Below are positions 63,991-64,000 of a stretch of 64,000 nt of DNA, one piece after another. The DNA comes from Silene latifolia (taxonomy: Eukaryota; Streptophyta; Magnoliopsida; Caryophyllales; Caryophyllaceae). The stretch covers positions 311,649,738-311,713,737 of the forward strand of contig NC_133537.1 of NCBI RefSeq assembly GCF_048544455.1, given 5' to 3'. Under the pieces are notes generated by a model that worked only from the letters and a program-made list of their open reading frames with translations, was not told the DNA's origin and ran no database searches. A program made the translations under genes and the position numbers. Positions within the stretch are counted from its first letter, which is position 1. Each line of letters opens with the position of its first letter.

Positions 63991-64000
63991 AAGGGCGCCA

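Noticed and set aside
1-64000. tRNA, rRNA or organellar insertions
   Set aside because: No cloverleaf-like A/B-box pairs, rRNA core sequences or plastid genes were recognised. The tRNA-like 18-mers are retroelement primer sites.

Overview
The window looks like repeat-dense nuclear DNA from a eudicot plant. The evidence is plant-type LTR retrotransposons (Tat and Athila lineages of Ty3/gypsy), plant L1-type LINEs, a CACTA (En/Spm) transposon, hAT- and Harbinger-type MITEs, Helitrons and one glycine-rich cell-wall-type gene. The Tat elements carry an antisense extra ORF and tandem repeats, as described for the Retand family of Silene. A Caryophyllales genome is therefore plausible, but that is inference only. 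The only good candidate for an ordinary host gene is the glycine-rich protein gene at 47510-48328.

Left part (1-35505) is a nest of insertions. A Tat element on the minus strand occupies 1-7477; its left end lies outside the window. It abuts the 3' part of a second, plus-strand Tat element (7478-9330, continuing at 35352). The LTR of that second element is interrupted by a 26-kb CACTA transposon (9331-35348; TSD TTA). The CACTA encodes an XS-domain-like protein, a TNP2 transposase, and a TNPA-like (Transposase_24) product apparently joined to an Ulp1-type SUMO protease. All three genes are broken. TNP2 holds a 5'-truncated LINE (TSD 14 bp). The TNPA-Ulp1 gene is split by a 15.2-kb Athila-type element (16114-31360; TSD TGTAA), which itself carries a LINE (about 18720-23571). 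The Athila element contains four arrays of the palindrome CTCGATCGAG.

Middle part (35505-50080). A decayed hAT/DUF4371-type transposase-like gene is split by a non-autonomous LTR element (36682-42756; TSD AACAA) and by a 2.2-kb Harbinger/Tourist-like element (43160-45364; TSD TTA). The latter contains a hAT-type MITE built from degenerate CGGGT repeats. A small relative of the Harbinger-like element lies at 46155-46384. The glycine-rich protein gene follows, then a second hAT-type MITE (48765-49122) and a candidate Helitron (49207-50080).

Right part (51309-63828). A candidate minus-strand Helitron is interrupted by a young, nearly complete Tat element (51557-62445; TSD GTAAT). The two LTRs of this element differ by eye at about 16 positions plus one 4-bp indel. 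It has gag, protease, RT, two RNase H domains and integrase on the plus strand, with frameshifts. On the minus strand it has an antisense gene whose exons join into one open frame of about 566 codons. Between integrase and the antisense gene lies a tandem array with a period of about 124 bp.

Most promising leads: the XS-like ORF and TNPA-Ulp1 gene carried by the CACTA element, with their AACGGTT arrays; the spliced antisense gene of the Tat elements; and the CTCGATCGAG arrays of the Athila element. Boundaries were read by eye from TSDs, TG...CA ends and motifs; family names rest on motif recognition, not searches.
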